Origin: Pedobacter boryungensis
GTDB taxonomy: Bacteria; Bacteroidota; Bacteroidia; Sphingobacteriales; Sphingobacteriaceae
DNA length: 64,000 bases
Assembly (NCBI RefSeq): GCF_013204825.1
Contig: NZ_JABMKV010000002.1
Span: 558,001 to 622,000 of the forward strand
Direction of reading: 5' to 3'
The notes under the pieces were generated by a model. The model searched no databases and had not been told where the DNA came from. It saw nothing but the letters and a program-made list of their open reading frames with translations. The position numbers and the translations under genes were made by a program. Position 1 is the first letter of the stretch; every line of letters starts with the position of its first letter. Shown here in pieces: positions 28,732 through 36,602 of this stretch.

Positions 28732-29958
28732 ATGAGATCTACATTCTTTCTGTTCATAGCTATTATATGTTTTTTAAACGCAAGAGCACAGCAATCATTT
28801 ACTATAAGTGGTACTGTTGAAGATTTAAAAGGTAGAAAATTACCTGGAGCAGGGGTGTATATTAGCGGTAGTAGATTTGCTACATCTACAAACAACAATG
28901 GTAGTTATAGCCTCACCTTAACACCAGGGAGCTATGAATTAGGAGTGAAAATGATAGGGTTTGAAACTAAGGTCGTTAAAATTGTGATTAGCAGTCAATC
29001 TGAGAAAATGGATTTTAAGTTGGTCGAGCAAATAACAAACTTAGCAGAAGTAACCATTAGTAACCGTCCTGCTAATTCAAAATATGTAAGTCAATTTACC
29101 GAGCTATTTATAGGTACAACACCTAATGCGCAATTATGCCATATTTCTAATCCAGAAGTTCTTGTTTTTGATTATGACCGAGTTCGATCAAAATTAAGTG
29201 CTCATACAACAGATTTTCTGGTCATTGAAAATAAAGCGCTTGGTTACAGAATTAAATATATTGTTGAAACGTTTGTATATGATGAAGAAAAAAAGAGCAT
29301 TTCGTATAAAGGATCTTCATACTTCGAAGAATTAGAGGGCACAGTAATTGAGCAAAAAAAATGGAATTTAAACAGATTAATGACCTACTATGGTTCTCCT
29401 CGTCATTTTTTTACGAATTTATATCGCGGAGAGGTTGAAAAAGATGGTTTTTTTATCGCAAAGATTACCAATAAGCCTAATGCAGACAGACCACCTGATA
29501 GCTTAATCAAATCGAATATTAAACGACTTATGTTAAGTAAGCAAACAGAATCAGGTTTGGTTGATTTTTCGAAAGGAGATTCTTTAAGTTATTGGATGAA
29601 GCAAAAAGAAAAACCATTATTTTCTGCCGAATTGGTAGCGAAACAAATTTTAACAGATACTTTAGTGCATGATGCTGGAAATCAATTAAAAAAGATAAGT
29701 TTTAAAGATCAACTATATGTAGTCTATAAAAAAGACAGAGAAGATCCACTATATAAGAATAGCCTCAATCCCTTTTTAATAAAGGTGTTAAATATGCCGA
29801 AAACTCAAATGTCAATGATCATGATGCTAGAAGATGAGGCTACTTTCTCTTCAAATGGAAATCTAGCAAATCCACAATCCATGTTCTTTTCTGGTTATTG
29901 GGGTTGGAAAAATGTAGCGGACTCTTTGCCAAGCGATTATATACCAGTTGCTATGTAA
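28732..29958 (+). CDS. Secreted CarboxypepD_reg-like domain protein
   Basis: A 408-residue exported protein with signal peptide MRSTFFLFIAIICFLNARA. The carboxypeptidase regulatory-like beta-sandwich (FTISGTVEDLKGRKLPGAGV; GSYELGVKMIGFETKVVKI) covers residues about 20-105. The remaining 300 residues form a domain common in Bacteroidota proteins with this N-terminus (FLVIENKALGYRIKYIVETF; YGSPRHFFTNLYRG), of unknown role and without plug or barrel. It is divergent from the 902-residue gene, 86 bases away. Confidence 0.8.
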   Translation: MRSTFFLFIAIICFLNARAQQSFTISGTVEDLKGRKLPGAGVYISGSRFATSTNNNGSYSLTLTPGSYELGVKMIGFETKVVKIVISSQSEKMDFKLVEQITNLAEVTISNRPANSKYVSQFTELFIGTTPNAQLCHISNPEVLVFDYDRVRSKLSAHTTDFLVIENKALGYRIKYIVETFVYDEEKKSISYKGSSYFEELEGTVIEQKKWNLNRLMTYYGSPRHFFTNLYRGEVEKDGFFIAKITNKPNADRPPDSLIKSNIKRLMLSKQTESGLVDFSKGDSLSYWMKQKEKPLFSAELVAKQILTDTLVHDAGNQLKKISFKDQLYVVYKKDREDPLYKNSLNPFLIKVLNMPKTQMSMIMMLEDEATFSSNGNLANPQSMFFSGYWGWKNVADSLPSDYIPVAM

Positions 29959-30013
29959 ATACAGAACAAAGATATCAGCTCTTTCACTACCTAAATTTTA
30001 GACAGAAAAAGAT

Positions 30014-30463
30014 CTAATTTTTCCTTATACGTGAATCTTCCATTTTTTCAATGAATGCATTAGGATGCTGCATATACAAACTAATATTTGTGCTCATTGA
30101 ATAAAGTCCGAAATCAATAAGCGAAGTTTCTACAATTCCACCTCCAGGATTTACAGCAGAAATTTTGAAAGCTCCCGATTTCCATAATAATTTATAGCGC
30201 CCCTTATTATCAGATGTTGTATATGAAACGACCTTGTCATTCTCATCAATAATTCGGACTATAGTTCCTTTTGCTATAGTCTTATCATCACAATACCTAG
30301 TTACACCTTGTATAGTTACACTATCTTCAGCGCTGTTTTTTCGAGCAAACTTAAAGTCGTGCAGGATAGTATATCGAGCACAATCAAAGTTGTCATTTGA
30401 TTGCTTGTTAAATAAAGAGCAAGAAGATAATAACAGCAAAAGTAACATTGATATCTTATTCAT
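30014..30463 (-). CDS. Small lipoprotein with CarboxypepD_reg-like fold
   Basis: A 149-residue lipoprotein (signal MNKISMLLLLLLSSCSLFNK; lipobox LSSC). The middle (VTIQGVTRYCDDKTIAKGTI, then SDNKGRYKLLW) fits a carboxypeptidase-regulatory-like beta-sandwich. It is the last gene of the six-gene operon that starts at 34242, 12 bases after the previous stop. Function unknown. Its place behind a putative secreted protease gene suggests a protective or partner role, which is inference. Confidence 0.65.
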   Translation of the reverse strand: MNKISMLLLLLLSSCSLFNKQSNDNFDCARYTILHDFKFARKNSAEDSVTIQGVTRYCDDKTIAKGTIVRIIDENDKVVSYTTSDNKGRYKLLWKSGAFKISAVNPGGGIVETSLIDFGLYSMSTNISLYMQHPNAFIEKMEDSRIRKN

Positions 30464-30475
30464 GGCAATGTTTAT

Positions 30476-30934
30476 CTATTTCTGCTTTATAATAACACCA
30501 TCAGTAGTAGGAGCAGTTTGTGGCATCAATTCCACCTTAATGGTTTGATATCTATTTTCTGACAGAACTTCTATGATATATAAATCGTACTCGTCATTAA
30601 AATATCGAAAATGCCCATTAACTAAATTTAATAATTCCTTTAAACTGATATATTTAAAACAAGGTTTCTTAGACTCAATTTTAGGCTTGGGATTTTTTTT
30701 GTCAACCCAACAAGAAAATTCGAGGTAATTATAGTATGGTGCTTTATAACTACTTTTAAAAATAAATGAATAGTGAAATGGGCTTGTCCATTTAATTTCT
30801 AAAATCTTATCACTTGATTTTGCTGTGTTTATTATTGTAGTATCAGCGAGAAAATATAACTTCTTTACATTTCCTTGCGAAAAGGCATGGTGAACAAGAA
30901 ATATAAATAACCAACTTAGAAATATTTTTTTCAT
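30476..30934 (-). CDS. Small secreted protein, paralogue A of the HELGH-lipoprotein operon
   Basis: A 152-residue exported protein. I use the ATG at 30934 because it begins a proper signal peptide (MKKIFLSWLFIFLVHHAFSQ). It shares KxLYFLADT near the N-terminus, the segment YISLKELLNLVNGHFRYFND and DLYIIEVLSENRYQ with the protein at 32232-32681, so the two are paralogues within one operon. No known family is recognised. The gene is very AT-rich. The spacing to the next gene is 12 bases. Confidence 0.65.
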   Translation of the reverse strand: MKKIFLSWLFIFLVHHAFSQGNVKKLYFLADTTIINTAKSSDKILEIKWTSPFHYSFIFKSSYKAPYYNYLEFSCWVDKKNPKPKIESKKPCFKYISLKELLNLVNGHFRYFNDEYDLYIIEVLSENRYQTIKVELMPQTAPTTDGVIIKQK

Positions 30935-30995
30935 AGTAAAGCGCCTTGTCAAACTGGTGGAAAGCAAAAACTTCTTTAGATTTTTTACTTAGAGA

Positions 30996-31529
30996 TTAAA
31001 TTATATAAGGAGCTATAGTTTTTATAAGTACCCATTTATCAGACTGTTTGATAAAAAAATAAACCTTTACCTCATAAACTTCAATTGAAGAATTTTTCTG
31101 ACAAATTAAAAATGCTTTTTTATTATCTTCTGAAAATATTATTGGACTAAGACTGTAACTAAAATTTAAATTACTCTTAATAGTCATATTGTCTATGAAT
31201 AGATTTAATCGCCTCGTGTGAATTTTCTTGAATCTCCTCAATAAACCCAAAGTATCTACATCTTTAATGAAACCCCAACCATTTTCTGTAACGTATTTTT
31301 TAACACTAAGAGATGTGGAGTTCTTTCCTAAAAATTCACTTATATATGATAACATATCCCCATTTACCGTAAATGTTTTTGGTAAGTCTTTTTTCAATAT
31401 CATATTTTTCTCAATTTCCTTAAACGTAATCGCGTATAATTCTAGGTTATCTTTCCCATCAAATGAAACTACTTGAGAATAAGAGAGCTTACTAAATAAT
31501 AAAAACAATATGATTATACTAATTTTCAC
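30996..31529 (-). CDS. Small secreted protein of unknown function
   Basis: A 177-residue exported protein with signal peptide KISIIILFLLFSKLSYSQ. The start codon is GTG (31527-31529), 7 bases after the preceding gene's stop. The C-terminal third (SPIIFSEDNKKAFLICQK; VYFFIKQSDKWVLIKTI) resembles a beta-sheet motif seen in many Bacteroidota secreted proteins of unknown role. AT-rich like its neighbours. No function can be assigned. Confidence 0.6.
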   Translation of the reverse strand: MKISIIILFLLFSKLSYSQVVSFDGKDNLELYAITFKEIEKNMILKKDLPKTFTVNGDMLSYISEFLGKNSTSLSVKKYVTENGWGFIKDVDTLGLLRRFKKIHTRRLNLFIDNMTIKSNLNFSYSLSPIIFSEDNKKAFLICQKNSSIEVYEVKVYFFIKQSDKWVLIKTIAPYII

Positions 31530-31536
31530 AGCGTTT

Positions 31537-32220
31537 TTATTCTAAAATCGGTGTATAAGTCCATTTAAGGTTTAGCTTTTTTCCCTCTTTGGATTTCAAT
31601 ATCAATTCCTTATTTGATTTTTTCAATATATCATAATATATCACAGTTTGTTTTTGAAAATTTTGGGCACCTTGCTCATTTAGAAACACATTTAAAACAA
31701 CATTATTTCCCATGATTTTAGAAATGGGGATTTCAACAGAATTATATCCAATGCTTCCTATCACAACAGATTTGAAAATTTTAGAATCATATAGTGATAG
31801 CTGTGCTTTTCCTATTGTATCAGTAATGTATAATGCTACCATTTTGTTTTCAAAATTATTTAAGGCGCAAAATGCCGAAGGAAAGGGTTTGTTATTATTC
31901 GCTATGTCAAAAACTTTTATTGAAAATTGAAGAATTGAAGGATTATTAATTTTACTTAGTTTTAGTACATATTTCGAACTATCAATGGTTTTTGAATTTT
32001 CAAAATTTAATATAAGCTTTCCATTCTCAATTTTATAAGTACCATAGCCTTCTGTTCTTCCAATATTATCGTCAAGGTATATTTGATAAAAGTTATTGCC
32101 ATTAAAAGTTATTTTAATTTCATTATTAAGCAATTTTTGTTGATAAGTTCCACTTAATACTTGAGCATTGATTTGCGATGTAAAAAGAAATAAACCTATT
32201 ATAAAATATAAGATTCTCAT
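31537..32220 (-). CDS. Secreted protein with lipocalin-like start and CarboxypepD_reg-like end
   Basis: A 227-residue exported protein (signal MRILYFIIGLFLFTSQINAQ). The first ~70 mature residues (LSGTYQQKLLNNEIKITFNG; GYGTYKIENGKLILNFEN) look like a small lipocalin-type beta sheet. The second half (IKVFDIANNNKPFPSAFCAL; VIGSIGYNSVEIPI) looks like a carboxypeptidase-regulatory-like domain. It is the third gene of the operon, 11 bases after the previous stop. Function unknown. Confidence 0.6.
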   Translation of the reverse strand: MRILYFIIGLFLFTSQINAQVLSGTYQQKLLNNEIKITFNGNNFYQIYLDDNIGRTEGYGTYKIENGKLILNFENSKTIDSSKYVLKLSKINNPSILQFSIKVFDIANNNKPFPSAFCALNNFENKMVALYITDTIGKAQLSLYDSKIFKSVVIGSIGYNSVEIPISKIMGNNVVLNVFLNEQGAQNFQKQTVIYYDILKKSNKELILKSKEGKKLNLKWTYTPILE

Positions 32221-32231
32221 ACTACGTTTTA

Positions 32232-32681
32232 CTATTCTACTTTGCTATACTTTGCCAACTTAACAAGATTCATTTTGTACCTCTTGCCGGGCAATACTTC
32301 CACAATATATAAGTTATACTTTTGGTCAAAAGCGTTTTGATGCTTTTCTATAAGTGCCATTAGTTCTTGCCAACTTAAATAATTGTGAATAGGTTTTGCA
32401 TAAAAAATTTCTTCTTTGCTGCCCCTCTGTGTATTGATATAAAAGAACATTAGATTTTGTTTAAAAGGAGGAAGACATTTGCAAAAAAACTCGTATTTCT
32501 TTTCATATAAGGTAAAAGGGACACTTTTGTTTATATTCAATAGTCTTTGGTCTTTAGGTATATTGACAGTGTCAGCCAAAAAATAGAGATTTTTGTCTTC
32601 TTGTGCTTTTAAATCCTTATGAACTATAGAAAGTAAAATTAAGGTTAACAAAAATGATATTGAGTTTAAGAATTTTTTCAT
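32232..32681 (-). CDS. Small secreted protein, paralogue B, directly after the HELGH lipoprotein gene
   Basis: A 149-residue exported protein. The ATG at 32681 is used; it lies 4 bases after the stop of the metallopeptidase-like lipoprotein gene and starts the signal MKKFLNSISFLLTLILLSIV. An upstream in-frame ATG would overlap that gene by 32 bases. Shared motifs with paralogue A (30476-30934) are KNLYFLADT, YLSWQELMALIEKHQNAFD and NLYIVEVLPGKRYK. Being first behind a putative secreted toxin or protease, it is a candidate immunity or inhibitor protein. No family is recognised. Confidence 0.65.
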   Translation of the reverse strand: MKKFLNSISFLLTLILLSIVHKDLKAQEDKNLYFLADTVNIPKDQRLLNINKSVPFTLYEKKYEFFCKCLPPFKQNLMFFYINTQRGSKEEIFYAKPIHNYLSWQELMALIEKHQNAFDQKYNLYIVEVLPGKRYKMNLVKLAKYSKVE

Positions 32682-32685
32682 TGGA

Positions 32686-34242
32686 TTAAGGGCAATTGTT
32701 GGGTAATCTGTTGGCAATTGGTGTATTAATTAGATTATTTCTATTAAAAGTGTTTAACTCTACTGATGTAATGTTATACTTAGTTAAAATATTATTATAA
32801 GTTTGTTGCAAAGTATTTTTATAAATATTGAACAAATCGATACCATTATAATTTGTTAAAAGAGGGTCATTAGGACGGTCACCCGCATTATCCATACCAT
32901 ATAAAGCAGCCATACGATATTCATTATCTGTATAGGCATTGCCATTTATCGATTTCAAAATTTCTACTGTCTTTTCAAAATAATTGTTCAATAGAATAGA
33001 GTGATCAATAAAATTACCCATTTGCATCTCTCCATCAAGGAGGGCTCCATAATTAATTATACCCATAGACCATGTTAATCCTTCTCCTATAGGTGGAGCA
33101 ATATTGTATTGGCCATTTTTGATATAATAATGAGTATATGCATGCCCTAATTCATGAATAGCTGTCACTTGGAGAAATAATTGGGATGCATTTGCCATAG
33201 CAAATGTATTAAAGTTAATGGTAGAATTCCATGAAGTATTAATGTACTCTGTTTCTCCTAGGCTATATTTATTATTAGGCCCCCAGGTTTGACTAGAGAA
33301 ACCAAAAGTTAATTCTGGCAGACCCTTAAAATTAACGTTTCCAATTCCAGGCACATATACACTCTGAAATGGCTGTATTAATTTTCCGTAAGAGCTATTA
33401 GCCAAAAGTTTATTCAGTACTTCTTTTACCATGCATGGATAATATTTCTGAAGAGAATCTTGTTTTGTTTCAATAGCTGGCGGGCACTCCGTTATTCCTG
33501 TAGTTCCACCCATACAGGTTTTGCAATCTGTACTCCTGTAAGCTGTGCCATTTACTACGCCCGCACAATCCACTACTCCTGTGCCACTGCCATTTCCAGT
33601 ACCATCTCCATTAGTAGATGAACATGTTTTGTAAAGATATGTTTCTGTAGTATACGCTATCGTACCATCAGAATACCAAAAAGTCTCTACCAGGTACCAA
33701 TATGTACATTGTGGCTCATCGCTCATGCCACCACCACCTTCGTCTGACATCAGTTCGCCATTCCTGTTTACCGATAGGGATTTTCCGTTCAAAGATATTT
33801 TATTAAGGCTTTTATAAAGCTGCCCAATTTCGGCAGTAGAGAAACCGGCTTTAAAATAGTTGCCTTTTTCGTTGTAAGCTATCTGAGATTTAAATGATTC
33901 ACCAGCCCTGCTTATCAATAACATATAGCTTCCCTGTGCATTGCCCTGTGCCATTTTTATGGACATGGGTACGCTAACAATCTCGGTGCCATCATCAAGT
34001 TTATGGGCCCTTGCCTCATCCCATTGTATCACTTGCTCAACTTTCAATATAATACCTTTATTTGATTTAAGAACTGATGTCTCTTTCGCATTAGATCCCA
34101 TATACCATTTCTTTGCACTGCTTAATAAGCTTTCTGGTTTTTCTTCTTTTTTGCAAGAATTTACTAGTAGTAACAGGCTTGATAGGCCAAAAATTAACAG
34201 GTAGTTAATTTTTTTAATAAAGAGCTTAAATAGTTTCTCCAT
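32686..34242 (-). CDS. Lipoprotein with C-terminal HExxH metallopeptidase-like domain (polymorphic-toxin-like)
   Basis: A 518-residue lipoprotein. The signal ends at lipobox VNSC (Cys30). An N-terminal module spans residues about 40-168 and ends in ISLNGKSLSVNRNGELMSDE. A Gly-rich linker follows, then a Cys motif (VDCAGVVNGTAYRSTDCKTC, about 224-243, then MGGTTG) of a kind seen in surface and toxin proteins. The C-terminal domain carries AIHELGHAYTHYY, with His363, Glu364 and His367 forming an HExxH zinc site. Base composition drops sharply within the gene: the C-terminal coding half is far more AT-rich. It leads an operon of five small secreted-protein genes. Confidence 0.75.
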   Translation of the reverse strand: MEKLFKLFIKKINYLLIFGLSSLLLLVNSCKKEEKPESLLSSAKKWYMGSNAKETSVLKSNKGIILKVEQVIQWDEARAHKLDDGTEIVSVPMSIKMAQGNAQGSYMLLISRAGESFKSQIAYNEKGNYFKAGFSTAEIGQLYKSLNKISLNGKSLSVNRNGELMSDEGGGGMSDEPQCTYWYLVETFWYSDGTIAYTTETYLYKTCSSTNGDGTGNGSGTGVVDCAGVVNGTAYRSTDCKTCMGGTTGITECPPAIETKQDSLQKYYPCMVKEVLNKLLANSSYGKLIQPFQSVYVPGIGNVNFKGLPELTFGFSSQTWGPNNKYSLGETEYINTSWNSTINFNTFAMANASQLFLQVTAIHELGHAYTHYYIKNGQYNIAPPIGEGLTWSMGIINYGALLDGEMQMGNFIDHSILLNNYFEKTVEILKSINGNAYTDNEYRMAALYGMDNAGDRPNDPLLTNYNGIDLFNIYKNTLQQTYNNILTKYNITSVELNTFNRNNLINTPIANRLPNNCP

Positions 34243-34346
34243 AGTTGGTTTGTGTTTATCTGTTATTAAAGATATTTAAAATCTATAATAAACACATGAA
34301 ATCTATAATAGTCTTTTAGGGGGATATGAAGAAAAAAGGCATAAAA

Positions 34347-34376
34347 AAACTCCTTAGCAATTAAACTAAGGAGTTT
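34347..34376 (-). terminator. Terminator after secG
   Basis: A perfect 11-bp stem (aaactccttag / ctaaggagttt) with an 8-base loop lies 20 bases past the secG stop. Confidence 0.8.
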
Positions 34377-34396
34377 CTATTTCCGGTTAAGAAAAA

Positions 34397-34774
34397 TTAT
34401 TTTTTAGTGCTATCTCCAGTTTTAGGAGTTGCAGCTGGAGTAGTAGTCGCAGCAGGTGTAGTTGTTGCAGGTGCACCGCCTCCTAATACTGATGGAGTTG
34501 CAGCTTTATTAATTTGCTCATCTATTTTAGAACCTGTTCCCGTAGAACCGTTACCAGATTTACCTACAGTTGTAATCGCTAATGATGCAACTACAATTAA
34601 GGTTAACAATACCCAAGTTCCTTTTTCTAAAACATCGCCTGTGCGTTGCACACCAAACATGTTACTGCCAGATCCACCAGTTGCTAAACCACCACCTTTT
34701 GGGTTTTGTATTAAAACGAAAAAGCCCATTGCGATGCAAAAAATAATTAATAAAATGATTAATAAGGTTACCAT
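34397..34774 (-). CDS. secG: Preprotein translocase subunit SecG
   Basis: A 125-residue two-helix membrane protein of the SecYEG channel. The conserved pattern is VLIQNPKGGGLATGGSGSNM, then VQRTGDVLEKGTWVLLTLIV. The C-terminal tail is a low-complexity Thr/Ala/Pro stretch (TPAATTTPAATP), a frequent feature in Bacteroidota SecG. It follows a TPR-like protein gene by 14 bases on the same strand. Confidence 0.93.
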   Translation of the reverse strand: MVTLLIILLIIFCIAMGFFVLIQNPKGGGLATGGSGSNMFGVQRTGDVLEKGTWVLLTLIVVASLAITTVGKSGNGSTGTGSKIDEQINKAATPSVLGGGAPATTTPAATTTPAATPKTGDSTKK

Positions 34775-34788
34775 ACTATGTTATGTTG

Positions 34789-35976
34789 TTAAATTTTCTT
34801 TTCTAAAGACTGAATAAGGTCGGCAAAGTAACGGCTTTTTTCTGGAAACTTCAAACTTAATTTTTCATAAGTGTCTATCGCCTTGTGATAAAGCATTTGC
34901 TCGATATAAATAGCGGCCAAAGTTTCAGAAACTAAATCGTAATTATCTTCAGCACTTTTCTTGGCTTTATTTTCATTGTTAATTTGCTCTGGTTTCGGTG
35001 CTCTAATTTGTGGTTCGTTCTTAATAAATGAATCAATAATTTCTAAACCTTTTGCGGCTACTTGTCGGTTTTGTGGGCCTTTATTGGCTTCATCGGCAAC
35101 ATTAAATGGAGTTTGAATATGAAAAATATGCTCCACATATTGTTGTTGTAATTCGCCAGGAGCAGCTGGAGCTGGATTATCGTTCTTTTTAGGGGTAACG
35201 TAAGGTTGAAATATTTGGTCGTGTTCTTTACGTGTTTTTGCTAGCCACCATAAAAAAGTATAGGGAAGTTTGTCGTCATCGTATTTACTTACCGTTTGTG
35301 CTTCTGCTTCCTGATTATATTCTTCTGGCATTGCAACATTTACAGGCTCTGTTTTAAGATTTTCGACAGCTTGCTCTGTGCTAAAACTTTTTTCAAATGC
35401 GAAAAAATCTGTAGCAACAATACTTTCAATAGCTAATTCATCTGGAACGGCTTCTGCTAAAGGTTCTTCATTTTCACTTTCTTTTGCTGTTGCTTGAGCT
35501 ACAAATTCTGAAGAATCTACTTCAACAATCTCATCGAAAACTTCTTGTTCATCGGTTTTACTTTCTGTTGTAGGAATAGTTTGGATCTCAGCAATTTCAT
35601 CAAAAGTTTCCTGATCATCTGTTAAATTGTCTTCAATTGGAGTAGGTTCAATCAACTCAATATCTTCTGCAGGTTCAATTTGTTCATTATCAATTTCATC
35701 TGCATTAAATGAAGATGAAAAAACAGTAGCTAAAGTTTCAGGCTGATAAATTACACGATGCACTAAACTGCCACCATTATAGAGTGCTGCGGTAGCTAAG
35801 CTATTGGAATGATTGGCTTCAAGTGCATTGGCTTTTGCGAGCAATAAATGCAAAGGCTGATAATATGGATATTTTTTAACCAGCGTAGTCAACATACCAG
35901 CATGCGCTTGCGTTACCATGGCTGGCTTTGCAAGTAAATCTGCTAGTTGTTCTTTCGTGCTTAAATCGATCTCCAT
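34789..35976 (-). CDS. TPR-like protein of unknown function in the lptE-secG operon
   Basis: A 395-residue cytoplasmic protein. The N-terminus (EQLADLLAKPAMVTQAHAGM; KKYPYYQPLHLLLAKANAL) and the C-terminus (ETLAAIYIEQMLYHKAIDTY; KLSLKFPEKSRYFADLIQSL) look like tetratricopeptide-type helices. They are separated by a long acidic, Glu/Thr-rich, probably disordered linker (about residues 95-215). The protein is recurrent in Bacteroidota between lptE and secG, but I know of no assigned function. Its gene is 33 bases after lptE and 14 before secG. Confidence 0.7.
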   Translation of the reverse strand: MEIDLSTKEQLADLLAKPAMVTQAHAGMLTTLVKKYPYYQPLHLLLAKANALEANHSNSLATAALYNGGSLVHRVIYQPETLATVFSSSFNADEIDNEQIEPAEDIELIEPTPIEDNLTDDQETFDEIAEIQTIPTTESKTDEQEVFDEIVEVDSSEFVAQATAKESENEEPLAEAVPDELAIESIVATDFFAFEKSFSTEQAVENLKTEPVNVAMPEEYNQEAEAQTVSKYDDDKLPYTFLWWLAKTRKEHDQIFQPYVTPKKNDNPAPAAPGELQQQYVEHIFHIQTPFNVADEANKGPQNRQVAAKGLEIIDSFIKNEPQIRAPKPEQINNENKAKKSAEDNYDLVSETLAAIYIEQMLYHKAIDTYEKLSLKFPEKSRYFADLIQSLEKKI

Positions 35977-36009
35977 GCCGCTAAGTTAATAATTGAAAGT
36001 TCAATTTCT

Positions 36010-36519
36010 TTACCATTGTGCAAAAGCACGGTTAAAAATATTATCGGTCAGTTTTGCATTAACCTTTTTAATGAGTGCCTGCTCTTGCGATTGTAAAGAT
36101 TGACCAGCTAAAGAGAAATCTTCGAAAGCAGTAAAGCTCTCATCAAAACTTTTGCTCAGCGTTCCTTCAGTTTTAGTGTTATTAGTGTATTTAACCTGAA
36201 CAGTAATAGTTAATCTATTTGCACCTGCAATTGGCCTAGCATTATCTTGTATCGCAATAGGTTTAATGTCGTAACCCGTAATTCTGCCTTCGAAAGTAGC
36301 ATCAGCTTCGTTTTGTGTAATGCTCAGCTTACTTTGTGTACGAATTCGCTCCTTTAAATCTTCAGTAAATAATTGACTCATATTTGGAACAACCAATGGT
36401 GCATTGTTTTCGAAGAATTCAACTCTTATCGTTTTTAATCCTTCTGTAGAAGCGCCATTAAATTTATAACCACATCCGCTGAGGGCGATAACTACTAAAA
36501 TGAATAGTGCTTTTTTCAT
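36010..36519 (-). CDS. lptE: LPS-assembly lipoprotein LptE family
   Basis: A 169-residue lipoprotein (lipobox LSGC, then GYKFNGAS) of the LptE family, the plug and partner of the LptD outer-membrane LPS translocon. The start MKKALFILVVIALSGCGYKF, VEFFENNAPLVVPNMSQLFT and DATFEGRITGYDI fit the Bacteroidota form. It sits between the sigma54-type regulator and a TPR-like protein gene, a frequent arrangement in this group. Confidence 0.85.
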   Translation of the reverse strand: MKKALFILVVIALSGCGYKFNGASTEGLKTIRVEFFENNAPLVVPNMSQLFTEDLKERIRTQSKLSITQNEADATFEGRITGYDIKPIAIQDNARPIAGANRLTITVQVKYTNNTKTEGTLSKSFDESFTAFEDFSLAGQSLQSQEQALIKKVNAKLTDNIFNRAFAQW

Positions 36520-36602
36520 CTGTATCTACTTTTTAATGGTGATGAAGCTATCATAATTTATCATGCCACGGTGTGCTTTTGAAAATCATGATGGTTCATG
36601 CT

